Assembly: GCA_963755825.1 (NCBI GenBank)
Contig: CAVWLA010000001.1
Coordinates: 1,116,001 to 1,180,000, forward strand
Reading direction: 5' to 3'
Origin: DATBQN01 sp963755825
GTDB taxonomy: Bacteria > Acidobacteriota > Thermoanaerobaculia > Multivoradales > UBA5704
Length of the DNA stretch: 64,000 nt
The first letter of the stretch is position 1; each line of letters starts with the position of its first letter. The notes beneath the pieces were generated by a model. The model worked only from the letters and a program-made list of their open reading frames with translations. It had not been told where the DNA came from and searched no databases. Made by a program: the position numbers and the translations under genes. Positions 16,391 to 29,038 of the stretch are shown piece after piece.

Positions 16391-16999
16391 ATGCAGGCAC
16401 CGGAATACGTCGTCGTCAACCGCGACTGTCGCGTCGTCGAGATCCCCCAGGGGACGCCGACCATTCTCTCCGTCGGCACCCACGTGCGCATTACCCAGTC
16501 GCTCGGCGGGAGCTTCACGGTGATGACCGAGCACGGCCAGCTCCTCCGCGTCGACGAGAAGAGCGCCGACGCCATCGGCAAAGGCCCGATGCCAGGTACC
16601 TCCGCCAAGGTGCCAGGTACCTCCGAAACGGTGCCAGGTACCCAGCCGGGAGCCGCCGCGGGCTCCCCGGCCGAGGGCCTGGTGGGGTCGGTCGAGGAGA
16701 AGGTGTGGGCCGCCATGCGCACCTGCTTCGACCCCGAGATCCCGGTCAACATCGTCGACCTGGGGCTGGTCTACAACTGCGAGGTGAGCGAGCTGCCGCA
16801 GGGCGGCAGCCGAGTGATGGTCAAGATGACCCTCACCGCCCCCGGCTGCGGCATGGGCCCGGTGATCGCCGGCGACGTCAAGACGAAGGTCGAGGAGATC
16901 GCCGGCGTCCGCCAGGCCGACGTCGAGGTGGTCTTCGACCCGCAGTGGAACCAGAACATGATGACCGAAGCGGCCCGGCTTCAGCTCGGCCTATTTTAG
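16391..16999 (+). CDS. sufT: Fe-S cluster assembly protein SufT (MIP18/DUF59 type)
   Basis: The N-terminal domain reads VVNRDCRVVEIPQGTPTILSVGTHVRITQSLGGSFTV, the long-SufT signature, and the C-terminal DUF59 domain has CFDPEIPVNIVDLGLVYNCEV and TLTAPGCGMGPVIAGDV with the conserved Cys. SufT helps mature Fe-S proteins. The product is 202 residues from the ATG at 16391, which has AGAGG upstream. The two domains are joined by a linker (about residues 66-84) coded entirely by three tandem GGTGCCAGGTACC-type elements and reading PGTSAKVPGTSETVPGT. The gene stands alone: no other suf genes are in the window. Confidence 0.88.
   Translation: MQAPEYVVVNRDCRVVEIPQGTPTILSVGTHVRITQSLGGSFTVMTEHGQLLRVDEKSADAIGKGPMPGTSAKVPGTSETVPGTQPGAAAGSPAEGLVGSVEEKVWAAMRTCFDPEIPVNIVDLGLVYNCEVSELPQGGSRVMVKMTLTAPGCGMGPVIAGDVKTKVEEIAGVRQADVEVVFDPQWNQNMMTEAARLQLGLF
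16588..16642. repeat. Three GGTGCCAGGTACC elements, 21-bp spaced, inside sufT
   Basis: Copies lie at 16588-16600 (first base pair altered: GATGCCAGGTACC), 16609-16621 and 16630-16642; the start-to-start distance is exactly 21 both times. They keep the reading frame and encode PGT repeats of seven residues. Confidence 0.8.
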
Positions 17000-17416
17000 G
17001 CGGCCCGGCCGCGTCCCGGCGATCGGCGTCAGCGCCGGCATCTCCCCCCTTCCTTTCCCTCTCCCCCTCCTCACCGTACCAGCCGGCCAGCGGTCGAGGA
17101 CCGCTCTGCCGCCGGATTCGCGCCTTGCCTCGCCGTCGAGCACAAAGATCCCATAAAGACCTCTCGCGGGCGGAGCCGCCGCAACGATGGGCGCACGCTG
17201 ATGATGACGAGACTTCCTCTCCGCACTCCGCAGCTTCTAGAAACCCCCTCGGGACGCGGCTCGACGGGCGAATGTTCCCTGCGGCCCGGTGATCGACGGA
17301 GCACCGCCGAGCGCCAGGGATGCGGATGCCGGGAGCGATCTCGATCTGGCCACCCTGCCGGCCACCTGGTGAGGGACTGAAGTCAACCGTGGTCTTGACT
17401 ACAGAGGGGAGAATCG
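17000..17416. other. Intergenic region, no gene seen
   Basis: It holds a pyrimidine-rich run near 17042-17075 and no frame with a plausible start, ribosome site or family resemblance. The final bases (GAGGGGAGAATCG) form the ribosome site of the decayed peptidase gene. Confidence 0.5.
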
Positions 17417-18597
17417 ATGGGACGTAGCGGACGGATCCGTATCTCTGACGTTGTGCGGGGCTCTATGCGGTCGGCGTGCGCGGCCGCGGGGCTCCTCTGC
17501 CTGTTCGTGGCGCCCGCGGCCACGCGCAGAGCCAGCCGATGCTGACGCGGCACATCCACCAGGAGATCTCCACGCTGGTCGCCAACCGGCAGCTGGAGCT
17601 CTCGACCGGCTCGAGGCGGCGCGGCCCCTGAAGCTCAACATCGCCTGCCGCTGCGCCACGAGGACGAGCTCGACGAGCTGCTGCAGCACATCTACGATCC
17701 GGCGAGCTCGGCCTTCCGCCAGTACCTGAGCGTGGCCGAGTTCACCGAGCGCTTCGGGCCGACGCAGGAGGACTACGACGCCGTCATCCGCTTCGCCAGG
17801 GCCAACGGCCGCAAGGTGACCGGCACCGCTCCCAACCGGTCTTGAATGTCACCGGCACGGTGGAGAGCGTCGAGCGGGCCTTCCACGTCAACCTGGGCGT
17901 CTACCGGCACCCGACGGAAGACCGCAATTTCTACGCTCCGGACCGCGAGCCGACGGCGGACCTGCCGTTCGCGCTGTGGCACGTGACCGGCCTCGACAAC
18001 TTCTCGCTCCCCCACCCGGCGAGCCGTCGGCGCGACGACCGCGTCCTCGCCGACACCACCGGCTCCGGCCCCAGCGGCTACTTCATCGGTAGCGACTTCC
18101 GCGCCGACCTCACCACCAACGGCGCCGGCGGCTCCTGGAAGTCGGAGACCGCCTGGCGGGACAGCGGCGGCGGGATCTCCCCCAGCAAGATCGCCATCCC
18201 CAGCTACCAGACGACCACCGGCGTCGTCACAACCGCCAACAAGGGGTCGAAGACGCTGCGCAACATCCCGGACGTCGCCGCCGAGGCGAACACCGACAAC
18301 TCCATCTGCTACAACGGCACCTGCGCCGGCGGCTGGGGCGGCACGAGCTTCGCGGCGTACCGCTGGGCCGGCTACCTGGCCCTGGTCAATCAGCAGTCCG
18401 CCGCCGCCGGCCTCGGCACGCTCGGCTTTCTCAACCCGACCCTCTATTCGATCGGTCTGGGCTCGAGCCACGCCGCCAACTTCCATGACATCACCAGCGG
18501 CAACAACGGCACCTACACCTGCCAGACGGGCTACGACCTGGTCACCGGTTGGGGCAGCCCGAACGGCACCGGCCTGATCAACACCCTGGCGCCGTAG
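17417..18597 (+). pseudogene. Decayed S53 (sedolisin/kumamolisin) peptidase gene
   Basis: The start has GGGGAGAATCG + ATG and a signal-like stretch, but the frame breaks within 40 codons. The pro-kumamolisin activation domain continues in other frames: LPLRHEDELDELLQHIYDP, FRQYLSVAEFTERFGPTQEDY and ANGRKVTGTAPNRS, then TGA near 17847. The remainder is open from 17842 (FHVNLGVYRHPTEDRNFYAPDREP...). Within it, GSDFRADLTTNGAGGSWKSETAW joins two parts that are normally separated by most of the catalytic core, so the Glu/Asp dyad is lost, while GWGGTSFAA (Ser region) and the C-terminal GYDLVTGWGSPNG remain. At least two frameshifts plus an internal deletion make it non-functional. Family assignment is firm from the remaining motifs. 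Confidence 0.8.
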
Positions 18598-18650
18598 CGC
18601 CTTCACGACGCTCGCCCTCTCGCCGCCCGGGAGCGGCGAGAAAATCTGCG

Positions 18651-18678
18651 AGAGCCCGGACCGCGAGGTCCGGGCTCT
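18651..18678 (+). terminator. Strong 12-bp hairpin
   Basis: AGAGCCCGGACC, loop GCGA, GGTCCGGGCTCT: a perfect 12-bp stem followed by CTTCGTCT. It lies 54 nt after the end of the peptidase remnant and ahead of the PadR gene, and would insulate them. Confidence 0.75.
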
Positions 18679-18763
18679 CTTCGTCTGCCGGGGCCCGCCT
18701 GCCGCCAGGCGGCCCGAGATCGCCGCGCCGCGCCGGCCCCAGCCGTCGCCGGCGCATCACCCC

Positions 18764-18793
18764 TTGCTTACCGAGAGGAACCTGCTGTACCCT
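18764..18793 (+). promoter_or_regulatory. Candidate promoter for padR-ADOP pair
   Basis: TTGCTT (18764-18769) and TACCCT (18788-18793) are separated by 18 bases, 18 nt before the PadR start. Both boxes are imperfect; no clear PadR operator palindrome was found. Confidence 0.3.
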
Positions 18794-18811
18794 CTCACCT
18801 AGGAAACCGAG

Positions 18812-19147
18812 ATGAGCAAGCCAAACGACCTCGTCCAAGGAACTCTCGATCTGCTCCTGCTGAAGATCCTGGCGCTCGAGCCGATGCACGGCTGGGCGAT
18901 CAGCCTCCGCCTCAAATCCATCTCCGGGGACGTGCTGCAGGTGAGCGAAGGGTCGCTCTACCCGGCGTTGCACAAGCTGGAGCAGGAAGGCTGGATCACC
19001 GCGGAGTGGAAGCTGACGGAGAACAATCGGCGGGCGAAGTTCTATTCGCTCACCCGCCTGGGTAGAAAGCAGCTGGCGTCGGAGGCGGCCAACTGGCAGC
19101 GGCTGTCGGCCGCCATCTCGGCGATCGTCCGGCTCGCGGAGGCCTAG
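18812..19147 (+). CDS. PadR family transcriptional regulator
   Basis: The 111-residue protein has the PadR winged-helix plan: LVQGTLDLLLLKILALEPMHGWAIS, SLYPALHKLEQEGWI, then GRKQLASEAANWQRLSAAISAIV. It belongs to the short PadR-s2 type that Acidobacteria commonly place next to ADOP permeases. The next gene starts 6 nt later, so it is co-transcribed with, and presumably regulates, that permease. The ATG at 18812 follows AGGAAACCGAG. Confidence 0.9.
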   Translation: MSKPNDLVQGTLDLLLLKILALEPMHGWAISLRLKSISGDVLQVSEGSLYPALHKLEQEGWITAEWKLTENNRRAKFYSLTRLGRKQLASEAANWQRLSAAISAIVRLAEA

Positions 19148-19153
19148 AGACTC

Positions 19154-21850
19154 ATGCGGATGGAGCACTGGTGGTACACGGCGCCTTTGCGACTGAGGTC
19201 GATCCTCCGCCGCCGGCGGGTGGAGGGCGAGCTCGACGAGGAGCTCCAGTTCCACCTCGAGCACAAGATCGAGGAGGGCATCGCCGCCGGGCTCGCCCCC
19301 GGCGAGGCGCGCTACCGGGCGCTCCGCGCCATGGGCGGCCTGGAGCAGCGCAAGGAGGAGATCCGCGACCTGCGGCGGGTCCGCTGGCTGACCGACTTGG
19401 CCGCCGACGTGCGCTTCGCCTTCCGCAGCCTGCGCCACACGCCCGGCTTGACCGCCTTCGTGGTGCTGACGCTGGCGCTGGGGATCGGCATGACCTCGAC
19501 GCCGTTCAGCATGGTCGACGCGCTGATCTTCCGGCCCTACCCGGTGCCGCAGCCGGGCCGCATCGTGAGCCTGGTCAGCACCTCGCGCGACGATCGCTTC
19601 GAGCCGTTCTCGTATCGGGAATACCTCGACATCCGCGCGCGGGCGACGAGCTACGACGGGGTGATCGCGAGCAGCGATCGGCGCTCGGTCGGCGTCAGCA
19701 CCGAGCCCGGAGCGACGCCGCGGGTGCGCGGCGGCATGCTGGTCTCCGGCAACTACTTCCGCGTCCTCGGCGTCGAGCCGCAGCTGGGACGCGGCTTTCG
19801 CGACGACGAGGACGCGGTGCCCGGCCGCGACGCCGTGGCGGTGCTCGGGCCGGGCTTCTGGCAGCGCGAGCTGGCGAGCGACCCGTCTGTCGTCGGCCGC
19901 AAGATCCGCTTGAACGGCGTCGACTTCTCCATCATCGGCGTGGCGCCCGCGAGCTTCCCGGGGATGCAGATCTTCTCGCCTCCCGACCTCTACATGCCGC
20001 TCGCCATGGCGAAGGTGTTCTCCAGCGACCCGCGGAAGAATTTTCTCGAGGACCGCGACGACCGCGAGCTGACGGTGAGGGCGCGCCTGAAGCGCGGCAC
20101 GACGCTGGCACGGGCGGGGAGCGAGCTGGCGCTCCTGGCGCGCGGCTTCGAGCGAGAATATCCGCAGCTCAACCATGGCCGCGGCGCCGCCGTGCGCACG
20201 CAGTTCGAGATGCGGACGCAGGACGGCGACATCAATTGGAAGTTCAGCGTCATCTTCGCCATCCTGGCGCTCGCCGTGCTGCTGGTGGCGTGCACCAACG
20301 TGGCGGGGCTGCTGCTCAGCCGCGGCCGCACGCGCACGCGCGAGATCGCCGTGCGCCTGGCGATGGGCGCCGGGCGCTTCCGGCTGGTCCGGCTGCTGCT
20401 GACCGAGAGCCTCATCCTCGCCTGCCTCGGCGGCCTCGGCGGCATCGCCGTCGGCTACGGCGGCATCCAGCTGATGCAGAGAGTCAGCATCCCCAGCGAG
20501 CTGCCGGTCACCATCCCCTTCCGTATGGACGGGCGCGTGCTCCTCGCCAGCCTCGCGGCGGCCCTCTTGAGCGCCCTCTTCTGCGGCCTGCCGCCGGCCC
20601 TGCAGAGCGCGCGGGCCGACCTGCTGAGCGGGCTCAAGTCGGCCGACATCGACCTGCCCGGACGCCGGCCCCTGTGGGGCCGCAACCTGCTGGTGGTGGC
20701 GCAGGTGGCGACCTCGCTGATGCTCCTTGCCGCCGCCTTCCTCATGGTCCGCGGCTTCGAGCGCAGCGTGCGCCAGAGCGGCGGCTACGCGAAAGACCAC
20801 CTGCTGATGGCGAAGTTCGATCCGCGCCTAGTGCAGTACGACGCCGCCGCGACGCAGCGCTTCTACAAGCTCCTCGCCGATCGGGCGCGGGAGGCTCCCG
20901 GCGTCGTGAGCGCGGCCCTCACCCAGAACCTGCCGCTCGGCCTCGACGGCTTCGACAGCGCCGCCTTCGTGCCGGACGGCTACCAGATGCCGCGCGATCG
21001 CGAGACCTTCACCGCGACGCTCGACGTCATCGACCAAGGCTTCTTCCCGACGATGAGGATACCCGTCGTCCGCGGGCGCGGCTTCGAGGCATCAGACACC
21101 GCGGACGCGCCGCGTGTCGCCGTCGTCAACCAGCACTTCGCAGAGCACTACTGGCCGCGCGCCGACGCGGTGGGTCGCCGCATCCGGCTCGACGGCCGCG
21201 ACGGCACGGCGGTCGAGATCGTCGGCGTGGTGCCGACCCTCAAGTACCGCGACACCAGCGAGACGCCGATCGACTTCGTGTATCTGCCGCTCGCCCAGCA
21301 CCCGACCGCGCGGCTGGTCCTGCTGCTGCGCTCGAGCGGCGATCCGCTGCGGCTGATCGAGTCGCTGAAGGGCGTCGTCCGCGGGCTCGACCCGAACCTG
21401 CCGATGGTGGAGACGAGGACCTACGAGGACCTCTATCGGTACGCCGCCGTCGAGGGGCCGCGCATCGCCTCCGAGCTGGTCGGCACCATGGGCGCCGTGG
21501 GCCTCCTCCTCGCCCTCGCCGGCCTCTACGGCCTGGTGGCGTACAACGTCAGCCGCCGCACCCACGAGATCGGCATCCGCATGGCGATCGGCGCCCGCCC
21601 CTTCGACGTGCTGCGCCTGGTGATGGCGACCGGCCTCGCGCTGGCGGGGACGGGAGCCGCGATCGGTGTCGCGATGGGCATCGCCGTCGAGCGGCTGATG
21701 AACTCCATGCTCTTCAACGCCGACGGCATCGACATCGTGGCCTACGCTGTCGTCGTACCGTCGCTGCTGCTCGTCGCCCTGCTGGCGGCCTACCTGCCCG
21801 GCCGGCGCGCCGCCCGCATCGCGCCGACCCAGGCGCTGCACTACGAGTAG
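19154..21850 (+). CDS. ADOP-type permease with N-terminal PadR-linked domain
   Basis: The 898-residue protein starts with a cytoplasmic extension (EGELDEELQFHLEHKIEEGIAAG, then GGLEQRKEEIRD) seen in PadR-linked acidobacterial duplicated orphan permeases. DVRFAFRSLRHTPGLTAFVVL and the first MacB_PCD/FtsX unit follow, then a second unit ending LPGRRAARIAPTQALHYE. Helices near LAVLLVACTNVAGLLLSRGRTRTREIAVRLAMGAGR and VGLLLALAGLYGLVAYNVSRRTHEIGIRMAIGAR are the two FtsX signatures. No ATPase is adjacent, consistent with the orphan name. The substrate is unknown. Confidence 0.9.
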   Translation: MRMEHWWYTAPLRLRSILRRRRVEGELDEELQFHLEHKIEEGIAAGLAPGEARYRALRAMGGLEQRKEEIRDLRRVRWLTDLAADVRFAFRSLRHTPGLTAFVVLTLALGIGMTSTPFSMVDALIFRPYPVPQPGRIVSLVSTSRDDRFEPFSYREYLDIRARATSYDGVIASSDRRSVGVSTEPGATPRVRGGMLVSGNYFRVLGVEPQLGRGFRDDEDAVPGRDAVAVLGPGFWQRELASDPSVVGRKIRLNGVDFSIIGVAPASFPGMQIFSPPDLYMPLAMAKVFSSDPRKNFLEDRDDRELTVRARLKRGTTLARAGSELALLARGFEREYPQLNHGRGAAVRTQFEMRTQDGDINWKFSVIFAILALAVLLVACTNVAGLLLSRGRTRTREIAVRLAMGAGRFRLVRLLLTESLILACLGGLGGIAVGYGGIQLMQRVSIPSELPVTIPFRMDGRVLLASLAAALLSALFCGLPPALQSARADLLSGLKSADIDLPGRRPLWGRNLLVVAQVATSLMLLAAAFLMVRGFERSVRQSGGYAKDHLLMAKFDPRLVQYDAAATQRFYKLLADRAREAPGVVSAALTQNLPLGLDGFDSAAFVPDGYQMPRDRETFTATLDVIDQGFFPTMRIPVVRGRGFEASDTADAPRVAVVNQHFAEHYWPRADAVGRRIRLDGRDGTAVEIVGVVPTLKYRDTSETPIDFVYLPLAQHPTARLVLLLRSSGDPLRLIESLKGVVRGLDPNLPMVETRTYEDLYRYAAVEGPRIASELVGTMGAVGLLLALAGLYGLVAYNVSRRTHEIGIRMAIGARPFDVLRLVMATGLALAGTGAAIGVAMGIAVERLMNSMLFNADGIDIVAYAVVVPSLLLVALLAAYLPGRRAARIAPTQALHYE

Positions 21851-21882
21851 GGCGGAAGCGGGCGCCGGCGGTCACGAGATCT

Positions 21883-22671
21883 TCAGCCATCCAGACGCGA
21901 CTTGGCCTTCACCTCGAACTGGTAGGAAGCCGCATTCTTGACGCCCATCGCTTGCAGAAATCCACCCCAAAAGCTCGAGTCGCGTTCGACCTTGTAGACG
22001 GTGCTGCTGCCAGGCTTCTGATTCAGCTCGAAGTCATCGCTCTCAACATCTCCAGCGCGCAACGAGATCTTCGACGCGAAGTCGGGCAGCTTGAGGCTCA
22101 CTCGCCCTTTCCCGCCATTGCGCGCGAGGAGGAGCGTCGACGTGATCTTGCCGTCGGCCGAGCGGAGGACGACCTCAGTCTCCTTGGGAACGTCATGCAG
22201 CTCGAGCGTCAGTCGCCGGTTCCCCCGATAGCTTAGATCGAGCTGAGCGCCGGTGCTCGAGGCCGCTTCAAACGTTACGCGCTGAGACGGCTGCTTGGTC
22301 TGATCCGCGTCGACCGGTGCCGCGCTCGCCGGCAAGGTGTCGGCATAGGCTGGAGGGCTGAACAGGTAGAGGGCTCCGACCTTGGTGCCGGCGGCAGTCT
22401 TGTCGTCTCGTGGTGCCGGCGGCAGGTGGAAGTCCAGCGCGACCACCAGCGAAGGAAGCCCGACGCCGAGATAGAAGGCCTTCCGCAGATTCCTTTCCCC
22501 CCAGACAAGAGCGACGGTTCCTCCGAGGGCGGCAAACAACAGAAGCCCGACGACGTACCCTGGGGTCAGGGGCGGATCCGGTCGAGAACCTCCGTTGAGG
22601 CAGAGCGCAATCTTCAGCAGGCTGGGCGCCACGCCGCCCAGTGCGGCCGAAAGAAAAACCTGATGCTTCAT
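21883..22671 (-). CDS. Membrane-anchored hypothetical protein
   Basis: The ATG at 22671 has GGGAGGTCACCG before it. The 262-residue product has two or three N-terminal hydrophobic segments (VAPSLLKIALCL, TPGYVVGLLLFAALGGTVALVW, AFYLGVGLPSLVVAL), then a soluble domain rich in strands (LDLSYRGNRRLTLELHDVPKETEVVLRSADGK, GRVSLKLPDFASKISLRAGD). I do not recognise a family. It is convergent with the ADOP gene and on the same strand as the VOC gene, 139 nt downstream of it. Confidence 0.6.
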   Translation of the reverse strand: MKHQVFLSAALGGVAPSLLKIALCLNGGSRPDPPLTPGYVVGLLLFAALGGTVALVWGERNLRKAFYLGVGLPSLVVALDFHLPPAPRDDKTAAGTKVGALYLFSPPAYADTLPASAAPVDADQTKQPSQRVTFEAASSTGAQLDLSYRGNRRLTLELHDVPKETEVVLRSADGKITSTLLLARNGGKGRVSLKLPDFASKISLRAGDVESDDFELNQKPGSSTVYKVERDSSFWGGFLQAMGVKNAASYQFEVKAKSRLDG

Positions 22672-22810
22672 CGGTGACCTCCCTCTCGAGGCCTGACCAG
22701 AGAGGAGCCGGGCGCAGCCACGCCCGCGAGAACCCGCTTCCTGTCGGCTCGTGCAGTCTCAGACGGACGCGGACCTCGAATTCCCCGGCGGTAACCGCAG
22801 CTAGTAGATC

Positions 22811-23512
22811 TCAGCCGCCGGTGAAGGTCACCGGACCCTTCGGACAGTCGAGGGTCACGGAGTAGGCGGGGGCCTTGCCGGCCTTGATCTCCACCGGGAG
22901 GTGGAGCGCGTCGCGGAGGCGCTGGAGCTCGCCGGCGTCGGGGGTCGAGATGTGGAGGTGGCGGAGGCTGCAGCCGCCGGGCGCGGTGGTCGAGGGGTGG
23001 GCGGTGTCCGGCGACCAGTCGATGAAGAAGGGCGCCTGCTGGAGATCCTTGGTGAGACCGAGCGTCTGCCAGCGCAGCGTGTCGCCGGCGGGCGTGACGC
23101 GGCTGCCGGGAGCGGGCGCGCTGAGCGCGAAGCCGTCCTGCCCGAGCGTCCGCTGGAAGGCGGCGAGAGGGCCGGTCGAGACCGCCCAGCCGACGGGCGT
23201 CGGCACGTGGAGCCGGCGGAGCTCCTCCATCCCCGCGGGCGGCGCGGCGCCCGGCTGCAGCGCGATCAGCTCCAGGTAGGTGTGACCGCCCAGCGAGAGG
23301 AGCGCGTTGTGCGTACCGCCCGGATGCTTCCCGCCGTAGGCCGGCCGCACCCCGGTGCGGGCGAACATCTCCTCGACGCCGCGGTCGAGGTCGGCGACGC
23401 CGATCAGGATGTGGTCGATCTGAGGCTTCACCGGCGGCACCTCCGAGGCGGCGGCGCCGGCGAGCAGCGCCGCGGGCCAAAGGGCGAGCAGTCCGAAGAG
23501 CGTTGAGGTCAT
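22811..23512 (-). CDS. Secreted glyoxalase-like (VOC fold) protein
   Basis: The 233-residue product begins with a signal-like hydrophobic segment (TSTLFGLLALWPAALLAGAAAS), then QIDHILIGVADLDRGVEEMFARTGVRPAYGGKHPGGTHNALLSLGGHTYLELIAL, the Glyoxalase_3 start with its metal-ligand-like His and Glu, and a C-terminal LRHLHISTPDAGELQRLRDAL. Members are vicinal-oxygen-chelate proteins of mostly unknown substrate. The ATG at 23512 was chosen at the signal peptide; the frame is open further upstream to 23587. Confidence 0.75.
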   Translation of the reverse strand: MTSTLFGLLALWPAALLAGAAASEVPPVKPQIDHILIGVADLDRGVEEMFARTGVRPAYGGKHPGGTHNALLSLGGHTYLELIALQPGAAPPAGMEELRRLHVPTPVGWAVSTGPLAAFQRTLGQDGFALSAPAPGSRVTPAGDTLRWQTLGLTKDLQQAPFFIDWSPDTAHPSTTAPGGCSLRHLHISTPDAGELQRLRDALHLPVEIKAGKAPAYSVTLDCPKGPVTFTGG

Positions 23513-23748
23513 GGCGATGGGTTCTCCGTTCAGATGATATGCCGGCGAGCGAGGCGCCCGCGCCTGGTTAGCTGCAGGCTTCGACACGTCATATGTTCAT
23601 AGAGCAATTTGTCATCGTCTGATCCGCTGCCTACAATCCGCCTCCTCAACCGCTTTTCACGGCCGGGGAGCTTCGCTTCCCCCGTCCATCGCTGAGACTC
23701 GGGCTCGCCGCGCCCAGGATGCGGACGGCTCCCGACGAGGGAGGACCG

Positions 23749-24955
23749 ATGCGTGAATCGATCGTGGGGCGACGCTTGCAGCGCGGCCTGCTCGGGATGG
23801 CAATCTGCATGGCGATCGGCAGCGGCACTGCGGCAGCAGATTCGTCGGCTCCTCCCGCGGAGCCGCAGGTGAGCGTCGACCTCGTCACCGGGCACCTCCA
23901 GTCCGTGCTGCCGTTCGAGATCCCGTTCGTGATCACCGGCAGCCTGCCGGCGACAATGAAGGTCACCGAGGTCAGGGCCTACTTGAAAGAGAAGACCTTG
24001 GACGACTCGTGCGGGCTGCGGGCACCGGCAAAGCTACTGGAGAAGGCGGCGGCCACGCCACCACCGGCCGGGGAGACCTGCGATCCCGTGGGCTGCGCCT
24101 GACCTTGGTGGCGAAGATCGCCGCCGACGCCGACAGCGACAAACGGACCGTCACCTTCAGCACTTCGAGCGGAACCCTCATCGGCGCCGCGGGCGCCGGC
24201 ATGCCGGTCGACGTGGTGGCCGGATCGGACGGCCGGGCGACGGTGATCCTGCAGAGCTCGCAGCGGGTCGAGACGGCGATCGTCACCGCCAGCGTGAAGA
24301 GCATGGGCACGGTCGTCGTGTCGGCCTAGCTGCAGGTCGGCTTCACCGCTCCCAACCCCGACGACATCCTCCGTTACGTCGCCGCACCAGCCGTCGCTCC
24401 GGCCGACGGCGCCACCGTCAACACCTCACCGTCGCCGTCTCCCCGTCGATCGCGACGGGCACGGTGGCCTTCACGGCGACGGCCGGCGGCGCCTTCGCTC
24501 CGGCCTCTTCTCCGATCGGCGTCAACCATACCGCCACGGCGGGCCTCACTAGCCTCAGCCACGTCGGCACCGTCACCGTCACCGCGACGCTCGGCGGCGC
24601 CGGCGCCAGCAACGGTTTCAGCCGGTCGACTCAGATCGTCTTCGAATCCGCCCTGCCCGACATCATCACCGTCTCCCTGAGCGCTCTCACCGTCGCCAAG
24701 GGCGGCTCGATCAAGGTCACGGCGCACCTGACGCGCTCCGTGGGGCTGGTGACAGCGAACACGGTCGCCACCTTCAGCTCCACCGGCGGTGGATTCGAGA
24801 ACCAGAGCCTGGTGCAGCCCGCCGCGGGAGGAGTCGAGAGTCAGGCGACCGCTGACTTCCTCCCTGGCGCCAACGCCACCGCCGGACCCATCACGATCAC
24901 GGTGGGCACCAACCCTCCCTCGGTCGCCGGCAGCGCGGTGGTCACCGTCCAGTAG
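23749..24955 (+). pseudogene. Decayed secreted Ig-like/filamin-type repeat protein gene
   Basis: A good start (GAGGGAGGACCG + ATG, 23749) and a signal peptide lead into VSVDLVTGHLQSVLPFEIPFVITG, but this frame stops at 24102. The sense continues in another frame (LTLVAKIAADADSDKRTVTFSTSSGTLIG) to a TAG at 24327, runs on through that stop (LQVGFTAPNPDDILRYVAAP), shifts again near 24420, and then stays open (TGTVAFTATAGGAFAP ... VGTVTVTATLGGAG ... GPITITVGTNPPSVAGSAVVTVQ) to 24955. The pieces fit one surface protein made of several Ig-like beta domains. Two frameshifts and one nonsense codon indicate decay, unless they are sequencing errors in a GC-rich region. Confidence 0.7.
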
Positions 24956-25045
24956 GGCAGCCTGGAGGCTCCAGCGGCGGGGAGGTTCGCGAACCCTGCG
25001 GACGCTCGAGGTCGGCCGGCAGGCCCTCGGACCCGCCGCCTTCGC

Positions 25046-28534
<3,489 letters not shown>

Positions 28535-28675
28535 CGGGCTCGAACGATGTTACCAGACGGCGGCGGCCCGGGTGGTGGGCGGCCGCCCCTCCGCCGGCGC
28601 GAACGGCGGGCCCGCGAGCACCGATCTAGGCAGACTCGGGTCCCCGCCCCGACCCTTCCCAGGAGGACTTGACCG

Positions 28676-29038
28676 ATGAAGAACCTCGCAGGCGCCCTCG
28701 TGCTCCTCACCCTCTCGACCCTCGTCGCGTCGACCGCTATCGCCGCCGACAACCCGTCGGCCACGCCAGCCCAGCCGACGGTCAGCGCTCCCGCTCCCCC
28801 CGAGGCCGGCGGCGCCACGGCACCGACCGAGAGCGGCAAGGGCTTCGCGCCCGGCCCGGTCGAGTACCGCATCCCGATCGGCGGCTGCGAGGCGACCGTC
28901 TGGTGCCCGGCGAAGACCGGCGGCGGCTCCGTGACCTGCATCAGCCGTGCTGCCAACGGCTGCGTCGCGCGACAGAGTGCCACGCCGCCCTGGGTCGCCT
29001 GCGACGGCGTGATCAAGAACTGTCCGACGTTGAACTAA
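28676..29038 (+). CDS. Small secreted Cys-containing protein, unknown function
   Basis: CAGGAGGACTTGACCG precedes the ATG. The 120-residue product has a signal peptide (MKNLAGALVLLTLSTLVASTAIAA), a Pro/Ala/Thr-rich linker (about residues 28-60) and a C-terminal part with five Cys (GGCEATVWCPAKTGGGSVTCISRAANGCV, ACDGVIKNCP), suggesting disulfides in the periplasm or outside. No family was recognised. Its stop overlaps by 4 nt the end of the convergent downstream gene. Confidence 0.65.
   Translation: MKNLAGALVLLTLSTLVASTAIAADNPSATPAQPTVSAPAPPEAGGATAPTESGKGFAPGPVEYRIPIGGCEATVWCPAKTGGGSVTCISRAANGCVARQSATPPWVACDGVIKNCPTLN

Noticed and set aside
17071..17304. Short minus-strand frame in the gap before the peptidase remnant
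   Set aside because: Arg/Ser-rich shadow-like composition and no ribosome site.
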